In this document: positions 26,484 to 36,045 of the stretch, piece by piece
How positions within the stretch are numbered: the first letter of the stretch is position 1
How the letters are laid out: each line of letters opens with the position of its first letter
NCBI GenBank assembly: GCA_017441295.1
Contig: JAFRYA010000043.1
Span: forward strand, 1-51,797
Origin: Lachnospiraceae bacterium
GTDB taxonomy: Bacteria; Bacillota; Clostridia; Lachnospirales; Lachnospiraceae
DNA: 51,797 nucleotides
Direction of reading: 5' to 3'
Notes under the pieces: model-generated
Database searches by the model: none
The model's input: the letters and a program-made list of their open reading frames with translations, nothing else
Told to the model about the DNA's origin: nothing
Program-made: the position numbers and the translations under genes

Positions 26484-26780
26484 ATGCCGGGATATACAAG
26501 TGATCTGATCGTCCATCTCATGGAAGCCATTTCCTCGCTTAAGACACCCGAAGAGTGCCTTGCTTTCTTTGATGATCTGTGCACTATCAAGGAAATTCAG
26601 GACATGGCCCAGCGCTTTGAGACAGCCATTCAGCTGGCCGAGGGCAAGAACTACCGGGCCATCTCAGAAGACGTTGGCGTCAGCACAGCAACCATCAGCC
26701 GCGTCAGCCGCTGCCTGAATTACGGAAGCGGCGGATACAGGAAGGCTATTGAATCCATTAAGAAAACGGAGAACAAATAA
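26484..26780 (+). CDS. TrpR-fold regulator, YerC/YecD family (HisR-like)
   Basis: A 98-residue all-helical protein of the YerC/YecD group of the Trp repressor family. The helix-turn-helix reads YRAISEDVGVSTATISRVSR (residues 57-76). Homologues in Firmicutes sit at his operons and have been proposed as histidine-responsive repressors (HisR). Here it is the first gene of the his operon, behind GGAGG, and ends exactly where the next gene starts. Autoregulation through the palindrome at 26430-26443 is the natural inference; histidine as co-repressor is not shown by the sequence. Confidence 0.87.
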   Translation: MPGYTSDLIVHLMEAISSLKTPEECLAFFDDLCTIKEIQDMAQRFETAIQLAEGKNYRAISEDVGVSTATISRVSRCLNYGSGGYRKAIESIKKTENK

Positions 26781-28358
26781 ATGATTATATCTGATTCTGT
26801 TATATCAGGAGGCGAACGGATCAATTTCACCCTCCGCACGCTCTTCTCTGAATACGGATATAAGCCGTACAGAATGAGTAAGTTCGAAGAATATGATCTG
26901 TATGCCCGCAATAAGGACTTCCTGGTTTCGGACAATGTCATTACATTTACCGACACCAGCGGCCAGCTAATGGCCCTGAAACCGGACGTCACGCTCTCAA
27001 TAATCAAGAACAGCAAGGACCTGCCGGACATCTGCCAGAAGGTCTACTACAGCGAGAACGTTTATCGAGTCTCCAAGAGCACCGGCTCATTCAAGGAGAT
27101 CATGCAGACCGGTCTGGAATGCTTTGGCTGCGTAGGCCCTGAAGAGATTGCTGAGGTAGTTTCCCTCGCTGGCAAAGGCCTGATGTCCATCGCTGACAAG
27201 GCAGTTCTGGATATTTCCACGCTGACGCTGATGGAACGCGTGATCGCCTCCCTCGGGCTCGGCGCGGATAAAGCAGCTGAGCTTTTCAGCGCCATCAGTG
27301 AGAAAAACACCAATTCTGTAAAAAGCATCTGCCAAGGCGCTGATGAAAAGCTCACGGCATTCCTGCTGCAGCTCATCCAGCTCCACGGACCGATCAAGGA
27401 AATCTCCGGCCGTTTGGAGGAACTGCTCTCAGCTTATAAAGATGAAGTCTTCTTCATTGAATTCATGGCTCTGCTGGAGAGGCTGAAAGGCACCGAGGCC
27501 GCAGACATCATTAACGTGGACTTTTCAGTTGTGGATGACGTCAACTACTACAACGGCATAGTCTTCAAGGGCTTCGTAAGCGGCGTGCCTAACGCGGTTC
27601 TGTCAGGAGGCCAGTACGACCGCCTGATGAAGAAAATGGGCCGCACTTCTTCCGCCATCGGTTTCGCATTCTATACAGATATGCTGGAGCAGGCTGACCT
27701 CTCATCAGATGATACGGATGAGGACGAGGGATACCTTAACGTGGCTCTGCCTAAGGGCCGCCTTGGTGAAAAGGTTTACGCCATGTTTGCGAATGCAGGC
27801 TATGAATGTCCATCCATCCTGGACCCTGGCAGGAAGCTGATCTTTGAAAACGCCGACAGAAAGGTCCGCTACTTCTGGGTCAAACCATCTGACGTCGCGG
27901 TTTACGTCGAAAGAGGCGCCGCCGATATCGGCGTGGTGGGCAAGGACATCCTGCTGGAGTCTGAGCCGGACATCTACGAGCTGCTGGACATGAAGACAGG
28001 CAAATGCCGCATGTGCGTAGCCGCTCCGAAGACATTTACGGATAATCCTTCCAGGACGCTCAAGGTCGCAACTAAGTTCGCTAACATCGCGAGGAAGTAT
28101 TACCAGTCCGTAGGACGCGATATAGACATCGTCCACCTGAACGGCTCTATCGAAATTGCGCCGATCCTGGCCCTTACGGACGTTATTGTGGACATCGTCG
28201 AAACGGGCACTACTTTACGCGAAAACGACCTGGAGGTCATTGAGACTATTGTCCCGGACATCAGCGCACGTTTTATAGCCAATAAATCCTCATTCAAATT
28301 CAAATCAAAAAATATAGAAAACCTCGTGCAGGCGCTGGCCGGCATGATGGAGGAATAA
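26781..28358 (+). CDS. hisZG: HisZ-HisG fusion: ATP phosphoribosyltransferase
   Basis: A 525-residue fusion catalysing and controlling the first step of histidine synthesis (ATP + PRPP to phosphoribosyl-ATP). Residues 1 to about 306 form HisZ, the histidyl-tRNA-synthetase-like regulatory subunit, with ALKPDVT as its motif-2 region. A short acidic linker (SSDDTDEDEG) leads into a complete short-form HisG from about residue 318, starting LNVALPKGRLG and containing the PRPP loop region VDIVETGTTLREN. HisZ and short HisG are normally separate chains forming a hetero-octamer. The reading frame is continuous, and the start follows the regulator's stop directly. Confidence 0.93.
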   Translation: MIISDSVISGGERINFTLRTLFSEYGYKPYRMSKFEEYDLYARNKDFLVSDNVITFTDTSGQLMALKPDVTLSIIKNSKDLPDICQKVYYSENVYRVSKSTGSFKEIMQTGLECFGCVGPEEIAEVVSLAGKGLMSIADKAVLDISTLTLMERVIASLGLGADKAAELFSAISEKNTNSVKSICQGADEKLTAFLLQLIQLHGPIKEISGRLEELLSAYKDEVFFIEFMALLERLKGTEAADIINVDFSVVDDVNYYNGIVFKGFVSGVPNAVLSGGQYDRLMKKMGRTSSAIGFAFYTDMLEQADLSSDDTDEDEGYLNVALPKGRLGEKVYAMFANAGYECPSILDPGRKLIFENADRKVRYFWVKPSDVAVYVERGAADIGVVGKDILLESEPDIYELLDMKTGKCRMCVAAPKTFTDNPSRTLKVATKFANIARKYYQSVGRDIDIVHLNGSIEIAPILALTDVIVDIVETGTTLRENDLEVIETIVPDISARFIANKSSFKFKSKNIENLVQALAGMMEE

Positions 28359-28359
28359 G

Positions 28360-29640
28360 ATGATCAAAACATACAAATACGGAGAAATACCTAACGAAGA
28401 AATATTTGCCAGAGAGAGTTCTGCTTCCGGTGTGGAAGGCATTGTGGCACAGATAATCGCGGACGTAATAAACCGCGGCGATGAGGCGCTCTTTGAATAC
28501 TGCCGCAAGTTCGACAAGGCCGAACTGACCAGCCTGCAGGTCACTCCTGAGGAAATGGACGAAGCCTGCAGCGAAGTAGAGCCGGAATTCATAGAAATCC
28601 TCGAGAAGGCTGCCGCGAATATCCGTGCCTTTCATGAAAAGCAAAAGCGCGAAGGCTTCGTAATAGAAGATCAGGACGGAATCGTCCTGGGCCAGAAAAT
28701 CATACCTATTGAGAAGGCCGGACTCTATGTGCCGGGCGGCACAGCCGCCTACCCTTCCACGGTCCTGATGGATGCAATACCGGCCAAGATTGCCGGCTGC
28801 TCCGAGATTGTAATAGTCTCTCCTCCGAACAGCGAAGGCAGGTTGAATCCGGCCATACTGGCAGCCGCCCGCGTGGCTGGCGTGGACCGCATATTCAAGG
28901 TGGGCGGCGCACAGGCCATAGCCGCTCTCGCTTACGGCACGGAAAGCATTCCAAAGGTTGACAAGATAGTCGGACCGGGCAATGCCTTCGTGGCAGAAGC
29001 CAAGAAGCAGGTCTTCGGCAAGGTCTCCATTGATATGATCGCCGGTCCGAGCGAAATCCTGGTCGTTGCAGACTGCCTCTCTGACGCGTCTATCGTGGCT
29101 GCAGACATGCTCTCACAGGCAGAACATGACAAAATGGCGAGCGCTGTCCTGGTCACGGATTCTGAAACGCTGGCCGCTGCTGTGAGTGCTGAGATTGAGC
29201 GGCAGATTCCTCTGCTTGATCGTGCAGAAATAGCACGCGCATCGATTGACACAAACGGCAAGATCATCATCGTTCACAACATCGATGAGGCTATAGATAT
29301 CACCAACGAAATCGCGCCGGAGCATCTGGAGCTGAGCGTAGACAACGCATTTGAGCTCCTGAACGGCGTGAAAAATGCCGGATCGGTTTTCCTCGGCAGG
29401 AGCTGTCCGGAGGCACTCGGAGATTATTTCGCGGGTTCCAACCATACTCTGCCTACCAGCGGTACCGCCAGGTTCTCCAGTCCGCTGTCAGTAGACGACT
29501 TTATCAAAAAGTCTCAGTTCATTTATTATTCTGAAGACGCTCTGGATGCGGTGGCTGAGGACGTGGCCGCATTTGCCAGAAAGGAAGGCCTGACAGGCCA
29601 CGCCAGGAGCGCACTTATCAGAGGGGAGGCGAAGAAATGA
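28360..29640 (+). CDS. hisD: Histidinol dehydrogenase
   Basis: A 426-residue zinc- and NAD-dependent enzyme carrying out the last two oxidations, histidinol to histidine. The signatures AGLYVPGGTAAYPSTVLM and DMIAGPSEI are seen, and the C-terminal GLTGHARSALIR is typical. GGAGGA precedes the ATG. It overlaps hisC by 4 nt (ATGA). Confidence 0.95.
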   Translation: MIKTYKYGEIPNEEIFARESSASGVEGIVAQIIADVINRGDEALFEYCRKFDKAELTSLQVTPEEMDEACSEVEPEFIEILEKAAANIRAFHEKQKREGFVIEDQDGIVLGQKIIPIEKAGLYVPGGTAAYPSTVLMDAIPAKIAGCSEIVIVSPPNSEGRLNPAILAAARVAGVDRIFKVGGAQAIAALAYGTESIPKVDKIVGPGNAFVAEAKKQVFGKVSIDMIAGPSEILVVADCLSDASIVAADMLSQAEHDKMASAVLVTDSETLAAAVSAEIERQIPLLDRAEIARASIDTNGKIIIVHNIDEAIDITNEIAPEHLELSVDNAFELLNGVKNAGSVFLGRSCPEALGDYFAGSNHTLPTSGTARFSSPLSVDDFIKKSQFIYYSEDALDAVAEDVAAFARKEGLTGHARSALIRGEAKK

Positions 29641-30701
29641 GCAGATTTTTCAGCAGCAAATACGCGGGGCTGACTCCATATACACCGGGCGAGCAGCCAC
29701 AGGAGCGTGAGTATACCAAACTGAATACCAACGAGTCTCCGTTCCCGCCTTCACCTATAGCACAGAGGCTGGCCAGACAGGCCGCGGGCAATCTGCAGCT
29801 ATACTCTGACCCTGAATGCAGGAAGCTCGTCCCAATCGCAGCAGAAACATTCGGCGTAAAGCCTGAACAGATCCTGTTCTCGAACGGCTCAGACGAAATG
29901 CTGAACTACGCATACATGGCATTCTGCGACGCGGATACTCCCGCAGTATTCCCGGAGATTTCCTATGGATTCTATCCGGTCTTCGCCGAGGTCAATAACG
30001 TCCCTTACAGGACTATTCCTCTGAACGACGACTTTTCAATCAATCCTGAGGATTATTACGGAGCTGGGGGCACTGTTATCATTGCGAACCCGAACGCTCC
30101 GACAGGCATAGCGCTCAGCGCTTCCCAGATAGAGGGCATCCTGAAAGCAAATCCTGACAACGTTGTAATTATCGATGAGGCTTATGTTGATTTCGGGTGC
30201 GAAAGCTGCATCGGTCTGATAGATGAATACCCTAACCTGCTGGTTGTTCAGACCTGCTCCAAATCCAGGTCATTGGCCGGCGGCAGGCTGGGATTCGCGT
30301 TAGGCAATGAAGCTCTCATCCGCGACCTGAATACTATTAAATATTCCACTAATCCTTATAATATAAATACTATGACAATGTGGGCTGGCATCGGTGCCTT
30401 CACTGACAAGGCTTATTTCGACTGGTGCTGTGCCAAAATTATAGAAAACCGCGCCTATACCAAGCAGGCTCTCGAGGGTCTGGGCTTTACCTGCACAGAT
30501 TCCAAGAGCAATTTCCTTTTCGTAAAGCATCCGGGCATTGATGGAGAAAAGCTCTACCTGCAATGCAAGGAAAAGGGCGTGCTGATCCGTCATTTTACCA
30601 TTCCAAAGATCAAGGATTACAACCGCATTACGGTCGGCACCAGGGAACAGACGGATATCCTGATCCGGACCATCCGTGAAATAATGGAGGAAGCCAAATG
30701 A
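29637..30701 (+). CDS. hisC: Histidinol-phosphate aminotransferase
   Basis: A 354-residue PLP-dependent class II aminotransferase converting imidazole acetol phosphate to histidinol phosphate. The PLP lysine lies in TCSKSRSLAG (Lys209), and the N-terminal NTNESPFPPSP is family-typical. It is coupled to hisD upstream and hisB downstream by ATGA overlaps. Confidence 0.94.
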   Translation: MSRFFSSKYAGLTPYTPGEQPQEREYTKLNTNESPFPPSPIAQRLARQAAGNLQLYSDPECRKLVPIAAETFGVKPEQILFSNGSDEMLNYAYMAFCDADTPAVFPEISYGFYPVFAEVNNVPYRTIPLNDDFSINPEDYYGAGGTVIIANPNAPTGIALSASQIEGILKANPDNVVIIDEAYVDFGCESCIGLIDEYPNLLVVQTCSKSRSLAGGRLGFALGNEALIRDLNTIKYSTNPYNINTMTMWAGIGAFTDKAYFDWCCAKIIENRAYTKQALEGLGFTCTDSKSNFLFVKHPGIDGEKLYLQCKEKGVLIRHFTIPKIKDYNRITVGTREQTDILIRTIREIMEEAK

Positions 30702-31285
30702 GAATAACTAAAGTTGTGCGGAAAACCGCGGAAACAGATATCGTGTTAAAACTCAATCTGGACGGTGTGGGCAAAAGCAGCATTGATACCGGCTGCGGCT
30801 TCCTGAACCACATGCTCACCCTCTTCGCTTCACACGGGCGTTTCGACCTCGAGGTCAAATGCGTGGGCGACACGGACGTGGACTACCACCACAGCGTGGA
30901 GGATATCGGCATTGCGCTGGGCGAAGCCTTTAATGCTGCCCTCGGCGACAAGAAAGGCATTCACCGCTATGGAGATACCATCCTCCCTATGGACGAGGCT
31001 GTGATCCTCTCTGCAGTAGACTTTTCCGGCAGAGACTTCCTTGGCTACAGGCTGTCCATCCCGACTGAAAAGGTTGGAGACTTTGACACCGAGCTGGTCG
31101 AAGAATTCTGGTACGGATTCGTAAGGAAAGCCCAGTGTGCGCTGCATCTGGTTCAGCTCTCCGGCAGCAATTCGCACCACATTATAGAAGGCGCGTTCAA
31201 GTCAGCTGCCAGATCGTTCAGACAGGCTGTGACCATTGACCCGCAGTTTGCGAATGAAATCCCTTCCACCAAAGGAGTTTTATAA
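30698..31285 (+). CDS. hisB: Imidazoleglycerol-phosphate dehydratase
   Basis: A 195-residue monofunctional dehydratase with GFLNHML and the metal-binding DYHHSVEDIGI segment plus the repeated SNSHHIIEGAFK. It lacks the histidinol phosphatase domain of enterobacterial HisB; that activity is supplied by the PHP enzyme at the operon end. Confidence 0.96.
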   Translation: MRITKVVRKTAETDIVLKLNLDGVGKSSIDTGCGFLNHMLTLFASHGRFDLEVKCVGDTDVDYHHSVEDIGIALGEAFNAALGDKKGIHRYGDTILPMDEAVILSAVDFSGRDFLGYRLSIPTEKVGDFDTELVEEFWYGFVRKAQCALHLVQLSGSNSHHIIEGAFKSAARSFRQAVTIDPQFANEIPSTKGVL

Positions 31286-31912
31286 ATGATAACAATCATT
31301 GATTACGGAGTCGGTAATCTGTTCTCCCTGACCTGCTCGTTTAAGGCTGTTGGCGCGGACGTGACGATCAGCTCCGACCCTGAAGATATTAAGAAAGCTG
31401 ACAAGCTCATTCTCCCCGGAGTTGGCGCGTTCAGGGATGCGGCGCTTAAGCTCCGCACCTCAGGCCTGGACGAACTTATCAAAGAAGAAACCGCCAAAGG
31501 CAAGCTCCTCATGGGGGTGTGCCTCGGCATGCAGATGCTCTTTGACAGGAGCCTCGAATACGGTGAGCACGAAGGTCTGGGCCTTATTCCGGGTATTATC
31601 AGGCCGCTCTCCGGGCAGATTCCTGATAAGCTTAAAATCCCTCACATGGGCTGGAATGCCCTGGATATTAAAAAGCCTCATCCAATATTCAAATACCTGG
31701 GTGAGCGCGAGTATGTATATTTCGTACACTCCTTCAGCGCATGCGACTGCGATGAAAATATTATCGCCACCTCAGAATATGGTGCTCCGATCACAGCGGC
31801 CGTGGCTAAAGGAAACGTGTGCGGCTGCCAGTTCCACCCTGAGAAAAGCGGGGATACGGGGCTCAAGATCCTCAAGGCTTTCTGTGAGCTGAAAGAAGGT
31901 GACCTATGTTAA
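31286..31912 (+). CDS. hisH: Imidazole glycerol phosphate synthase, glutaminase subunit
   Basis: A 208-residue class I glutamine amidotransferase supplying ammonia to HisF. The nucleophile is Cys79 in GVCLGMQ; His184 and Glu186 lie in QFHPEKS. It starts at the base after the hisB stop and overlaps hisA by 7 nt. Confidence 0.95.
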   Translation: MITIIDYGVGNLFSLTCSFKAVGADVTISSDPEDIKKADKLILPGVGAFRDAALKLRTSGLDELIKEETAKGKLLMGVCLGMQMLFDRSLEYGEHEGLGLIPGIIRPLSGQIPDKLKIPHMGWNALDIKKPHPIFKYLGEREYVYFVHSFSACDCDENIIATSEYGAPITAAVAKGNVCGCQFHPEKSGDTGLKILKAFCELKEGDLC

Positions 31913-32619
31913 TCTATCCTGCAATCGACCTGATCGGCGGACAGGCCGTCCGCCTGCTGAAAGGTGATTACGACCAGAAAACCGTTTATAACACCAATCC
32001 TCTGGCAGTTGCCGAAGACTTTAGAAACTGCGGCGCAGGCCAGATACATATAGTTGACCTGGACGGCGCCAAGAGCGGCGGCACCCCAAATCTTGAGACT
32101 ATTCTCAGCATTAAAAACACCTTTGGTCTCTTCTGCGAAGTAGGCGGCGGCATCCGCAATATGGATGTCATCAGCAGATATCTGGAAAGCGGCGTGGACC
32201 GCGTCATTTTAGGAACTGCTGCCGTTACTGAAAAAGGCCTGGTTGAAGAAGCCGTGTCCAAATATGGAGAAAAGATAGCCGTAGGCATAGATATAAAGGA
32301 CGGAAACGTCGCCATTAAAGGCTGGACCGAGACTGTCGCCCTCAGCGCGGAACAGTTCTGCGGCCAGATGCAGGATGCCGGTGTCTCCACGATCATTTGC
32401 ACAGATATTTCCAGGGACGGAGCCATGAAAGGCACCAACAGAGAGCTCTACCGCGCGCTCTCAGAGCAGTTTGATTTCAATATTATCGCTTCCGGCGGCG
32501 TCTCCACGATGGACGATGTAAGGGCGCTGCGCGAGATGGACCTGTACGGCGCCATCATCGGCAAGGCATATTACACAGGCGCTATTTCACTTAAGGAGGC
32601 AATAGAGGTAGCCAGATGA
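31906..32619 (+). CDS. hisA: ProFAR isomerase
   Basis: A 237-residue TIM barrel that isomerises the aminoaldose ProFAR to PRFAR. The catalytic Asp8 is in PAIDLIGG, and the second aspartate is in TDISRDGAMKG. It overlaps hisH upstream by 7 nt and hisF downstream by 4 nt. Confidence 0.95.
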   Translation: MLIYPAIDLIGGQAVRLLKGDYDQKTVYNTNPLAVAEDFRNCGAGQIHIVDLDGAKSGGTPNLETILSIKNTFGLFCEVGGGIRNMDVISRYLESGVDRVILGTAAVTEKGLVEEAVSKYGEKIAVGIDIKDGNVAIKGWTETVALSAEQFCGQMQDAGVSTIICTDISRDGAMKGTNRELYRALSEQFDFNIIASGGVSTMDDVRALREMDLYGAIIGKAYYTGAISLKEAIEVAR

Positions 32620-33374
32620 TAACCAAGAGAATCATCCCCTGTCTGGACGTAAAGGACGGGCAGGTAGTAAAAGGAATAAATTTTGAAGGCCTTCGCCGGA
32701 TATCCTCTCCGGTGGAGCTGGCTGAGGAGTACAGCCGCAAAGGCGCTGACGAGCTGGTCTTCTATGATATCACCGCATCCGCCGAAGAGAGGCGTCTGTT
32801 CACGGACATCCTGAAGGAAACCGCGGCTAATGTCTTCATTCCCCTGACTGTAGGCGGCGGCATCAATACAGTGGCGGACTTTGACCGTGTGCTGAAAAGC
32901 GGTGCTGACAAGGTCAGCGTCAATTCAGGCGCTATCCGCAATCCTGCCCTGGTAGGCGAGGCAGCCAAACTTTACGGAGACCAATGCGTGGTTCTCTCCG
33001 TGGATATTAAGAGAGTCGACGGAGTGTTCCGCGTATTTGCCAAGGGCGGCCGCGAGAACACCGGTATGGAGGCCATCGAATGGATAAGGCGCTGCACGGG
33101 CGAGGGCGCAGGCGAAGTAGTCGTTAACTCGATCGACACTGACGGCGTGAAGCGAGGCTTTGACCTGGAAATGCTGAATGCGGTCTGCGAGGCAGTTACC
33201 GTCCCTGTCATCGCTTCCGGCGGTGCAGGCTGCATCGACGACTTTATAACACTGTTCAAAACCCTTCCAAAGGTGGACGCGGGGCTCGCAGCCTCCATCT
33301 TCCACTTCGGAGAGGTATCAATAAAGGATCTGAAAGAAGAAATGGTCCGGAATGGCATTCCGGCCCGCATATAA
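32616..33374 (+). CDS. hisF: Imidazole glycerol phosphate synthase, cyclase subunit
   Basis: A 252-residue TIM barrel pairing with HisH to make imidazole glycerol phosphate and AICAR. Catalytic aspartates lie in CLDVKDG (Asp11) and NSIDTDG (about Asp130). Its start overlaps the hisA stop (ATGA). Confidence 0.96.
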   Translation: MITKRIIPCLDVKDGQVVKGINFEGLRRISSPVELAEEYSRKGADELVFYDITASAEERRLFTDILKETAANVFIPLTVGGGINTVADFDRVLKSGADKVSVNSGAIRNPALVGEAAKLYGDQCVVLSVDIKRVDGVFRVFAKGGRENTGMEAIEWIRRCTGEGAGEVVVNSIDTDGVKRGFDLEMLNAVCEAVTVPVIASGGAGCIDDFITLFKTLPKVDAGLAASIFHFGEVSIKDLKEEMVRNGIPARI

Positions 33375-33383
33375 GGAGCTGTT

Positions 33384-34031
33384 ATGGTTAATATTGATGA
33401 ATTAAAATTTGACGAGAAAGGCCTCATTCCCGCCATTGTGGTGGACGCTGTCAGCAAGCGCGTGCTCACCCTGGCTTATATGAATAAGGAGAGTCTTCAG
33501 CTTTCCATGGAGAAGGAGCTGACATGCTTTTACAGCCGTTCCAGACAGGAACTCTGGCTAAAAGGAGAGACCAGCGGCAACTACCAGCACATTGTCTCTA
33601 TCACGGCTGACTGTGACCGTGACGCACTGGTCGTAATGGTTGAAAAGGACGGCCCTGCATGCCACATGGGCACGGATTCATGCTTCGAATACCCTGTATT
33701 TGAGAGCGACGAGCGCCACGAATTCTCCTATGAGCAGCTGATGGATCTGCTGATCGGCCGCAAGGAAGAAAAGAAGGAAGGCTCATATACCACCTACCTC
33801 TTTGAAAAGGGCAAGGACAAGATCCTTAAGAAGGTCGGCGAGGAATGCACCGAGGTCATTATCGCGGCCAAGGACGACGACAAGCCAAATACAGTTTACG
33901 AGATTGCGGATCTGGCCTATCACGTAATGGTGCTCATGATAGAGATGGGCATTTCCCTGGAAGACATTTTCAAAGAGCTGGCTTCCAGACACGTTATTGA
34001 TAAGAAAGTTAAACAGGAGAAAATGGTTTGA
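33384..34031 (+). CDS. hisIE: Phosphoribosyl-AMP cyclohydrolase / -ATP pyrophosphatase
   Basis: A 215-residue bifunctional HisIE. The N-terminal cyclohydrolase (to about residue 110) has FYSRSRQELWLKGETSGN and metal-site cysteines; the C-terminal pyrophosphatase has KVGEECTEVIIAAK. AAGGAG lies before ATG 33384. It overlaps the next gene at its stop codon (TTGA). Confidence 0.95.
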   Translation: MVNIDELKFDEKGLIPAIVVDAVSKRVLTLAYMNKESLQLSMEKELTCFYSRSRQELWLKGETSGNYQHIVSITADCDRDALVVMVEKDGPACHMGTDSCFEYPVFESDERHEFSYEQLMDLLIGRKEEKKEGSYTTYLFEKGKDKILKKVGEECTEVIIAAKDDDKPNTVYEIADLAYHVMVLMIEMGISLEDIFKELASRHVIDKKVKQEKMV

Positions 34032-34783
34032 TCAAGGCAGATTACCACATGCACACAACCTATAGCGACGGCGACAACAAACCCGAAGAGATGGTCCTTA
34101 AGGCCATCGATTTGGAGTTGGATGAGGTCGGCATTTCAGACCATTCATACGTCTCTTTCGACCCTGGTTACTGCCTGCAGCCCGATGCCGCAGACTCTTA
34201 TAAGGCAGAGATTGACGCTCTCAGGGAAAAGTATGCAGACCGGATAAAGGTACTGTGCGGCATTGAGCAGGATTATTATTCTGACACGGACGCCGAAGGT
34301 TATGATTACGTCATCGGATCCGTGCATTATCTGTATCTGAACGGGCAATATGTCTCCATAGATGAATACCCGGAGGATGTGCCAGCAGCGGCTGAGAAAT
34401 ATTTCAGCGGAGACGTGCTGGCCCTGTGCGAAGAATATTATAAGACGATTATCGATGTGGTTAATAAAACCGGTGCTGACATTATCGGGCACTTCGATCT
34501 GATTTCCAAGTTTAATGAAGGCAATGCCCTGTTTGACCCGGCGGACGCGCGATATGTTAAGGCATGGCAGACTGCAGCAGATGCCCTGATCGAAACGGGC
34601 AGGCCTTTTGAAATTAATACAGGCGCCATGAGCAAAGGCCGCAGATCTGAGCCCTATCCTTCATATGCTCAGATTAAATATATTAAAGAGAAAGGCGGCC
34701 GCTTCGTTCTGAGCAGCGACGCCCATAATTCAGAGAATATTTGCTTTTTCTTTAAGGCAATTTATGATAAATTTGATATATAA
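34028..34783 (+). CDS. hisK: Histidinol-phosphatase, PHP type
   Basis: A 251-residue PHP-family phosphatase that dephosphorylates histidinol phosphate. The metal site begins DYHMHTTYSDGD (residues 5-16), with SSDAH near the C-terminus. The TTG at 34028 is the best start: AGGAG lies upstream and the frame overlaps the hisIE stop by 4 nt. It completes a full histidine pathway in one operon. No terminator is obvious before the next gene, 31 bp on. Confidence 0.88.
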   Translation: MIKADYHMHTTYSDGDNKPEEMVLKAIDLELDEVGISDHSYVSFDPGYCLQPDAADSYKAEIDALREKYADRIKVLCGIEQDYYSDTDAEGYDYVIGSVHYLYLNGQYVSIDEYPEDVPAAAEKYFSGDVLALCEEYYKTIIDVVNKTGADIIGHFDLISKFNEGNALFDPADARYVKAWQTAADALIETGRPFEINTGAMSKGRRSEPYPSYAQIKYIKEKGGRFVLSSDAHNSENICFFFKAIYDKFDI

Positions 34784-34814
34784 TAAACAATATGTTTTAT
34801 AGGGGGATTGTGAT

Positions 34815-35960
34815 ATGAAATTAAAGAAAATTATCCTGGCAGTTTCACTTCTTCTCTGCACTGCTCTGATCCTGTGCAGCTGCTTCAAGCTGCCTGCCGG
34901 CGGCGGCAACAAACCGACCGACGAACCTGCGACCAAAGAAACCACACCTGAGCAGACTACTCCTGAACCGACCACTACTCCTGAGCAGGCTGCAGTTGGT
35001 GTATATGAGCTGTTTGCAATCAGCTATGAAGGCATTCTGGTCGAGCCGATGGCGTTTGACATGGATTCTACGATTGAACTGAAAGAGGATATGACCGGAG
35101 TAGTATCCTCCAATGTAGGCACAGGCAATGTTGATTGGTCGATCAACGGCAATATAATAACCTTAACTGACTCCGGCGAACCGATAGACTTAGAGCTTAA
35201 CGGTAAAATTTTAACTCTCGATTATGGTGAAGGCTCCCTGGGATTCTTCGCAAGATCCGACGCTGACCTGTCAGGCTATACAGTTCTTACAGCTGAAGAG
35301 TTCTTTGACCTGTACTATTATGAAGAAAACTTTGAGGAATATGTCGATGTATCTCCGGAAGACACTATCGAAGAAGATGACGATTTCTATACTGTTCGTT
35401 TCGGATTCTCTCTGCTGACAGATAAAGACATCGAAGACGGCTGGTACTACTCATATTCAACCGGCACAGACGATGTCGTTCCTGAGTATCATTGGCCTAT
35501 TGCTTCAGGCCGCTACACTGCAGGATCATTCGGCATTGTTGTTTACAATGACAGCGACAACATGACCGAAGACTTCAACAGCCGTTTCCAAGGAGTTGTA
35601 GTATTTAACGAGCCTTTCGAATTCGACCCTGATAAAGTTTTCGATGAATCATACATTTCTGATCTCATGAGCAAAAATGCTGATATGGATGTATTTGAAA
35701 TGACTCCGTTATTCGCAAATCCGGGCCAGACCTTGGAAGGAAGCGGATCACAGGCATATTCAACTGATGCCCGTATAGTTGGCAAGGACGAAGGCGGATA
35801 TCTGTCAGGTATGTTCGATATGAGCGAAGAAGCATACAAAGCTCTGATGGATCATGATTCCGACAAAGTAATGACTGTATACTTCACATTCGGCAATGGC
35901 AAACTGTATATTGCTGACGCTCACGAATTCTTCGATTACTTCTGTTCTGATTATGAATAA
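34815..35960 (+). CDS. Secreted lipoprotein of unknown function
   Basis: A 381-residue lipoprotein. The signal peptide ends in LILCSC (Cys21 or Cys23), followed by a Thr/Pro/Glu-rich tether (about residues 33-59) built on TTPEQ-like repeats. The mature part, from YELFAISYEG, has short beta strands and resembles the lipocalin-like or META-type domains of Firmicute lipoproteins, but I do not recognise a family with confidence. The C-terminal half is acidic with many Tyr and Asp. The start has a GGGGG site. It follows hisK without a terminator, so it may be co-transcribed; functional connection is doubtful. Confidence 0.8.
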   Translation: MKLKKIILAVSLLLCTALILCSCFKLPAGGGNKPTDEPATKETTPEQTTPEPTTTPEQAAVGVYELFAISYEGILVEPMAFDMDSTIELKEDMTGVVSSNVGTGNVDWSINGNIITLTDSGEPIDLELNGKILTLDYGEGSLGFFARSDADLSGYTVLTAEEFFDLYYYEENFEEYVDVSPEDTIEEDDDFYTVRFGFSLLTDKDIEDGWYYSYSTGTDDVVPEYHWPIASGRYTAGSFGIVVYNDSDNMTEDFNSRFQGVVVFNEPFEFDPDKVFDESYISDLMSKNADMDVFEMTPLFANPGQTLEGSGSQAYSTDARIVGKDEGGYLSGMFDMSEEAYKALMDHDSDKVMTVYFTFGNGKLYIADAHEFFDYFCSDYE

Positions 35961-35964
35961 TAAT

Positions 35965-35989
35965 AAAGAGCCCTACGGGGCTCTTTTTA
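35965..35989 (+). terminator. Terminator after lipoprotein gene
   Basis: AAAGAGCCC (35965-35973) / GGGCTCTTT (35978-35986) with a TACG loop and a T run. Confidence 0.9.
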
Positions 35990-36045
35990 TGTTTACTGTT
36001 TTGATGTGGAGAAAACCATTCGCGGTTAATTGAAAGTGAGGAAAA

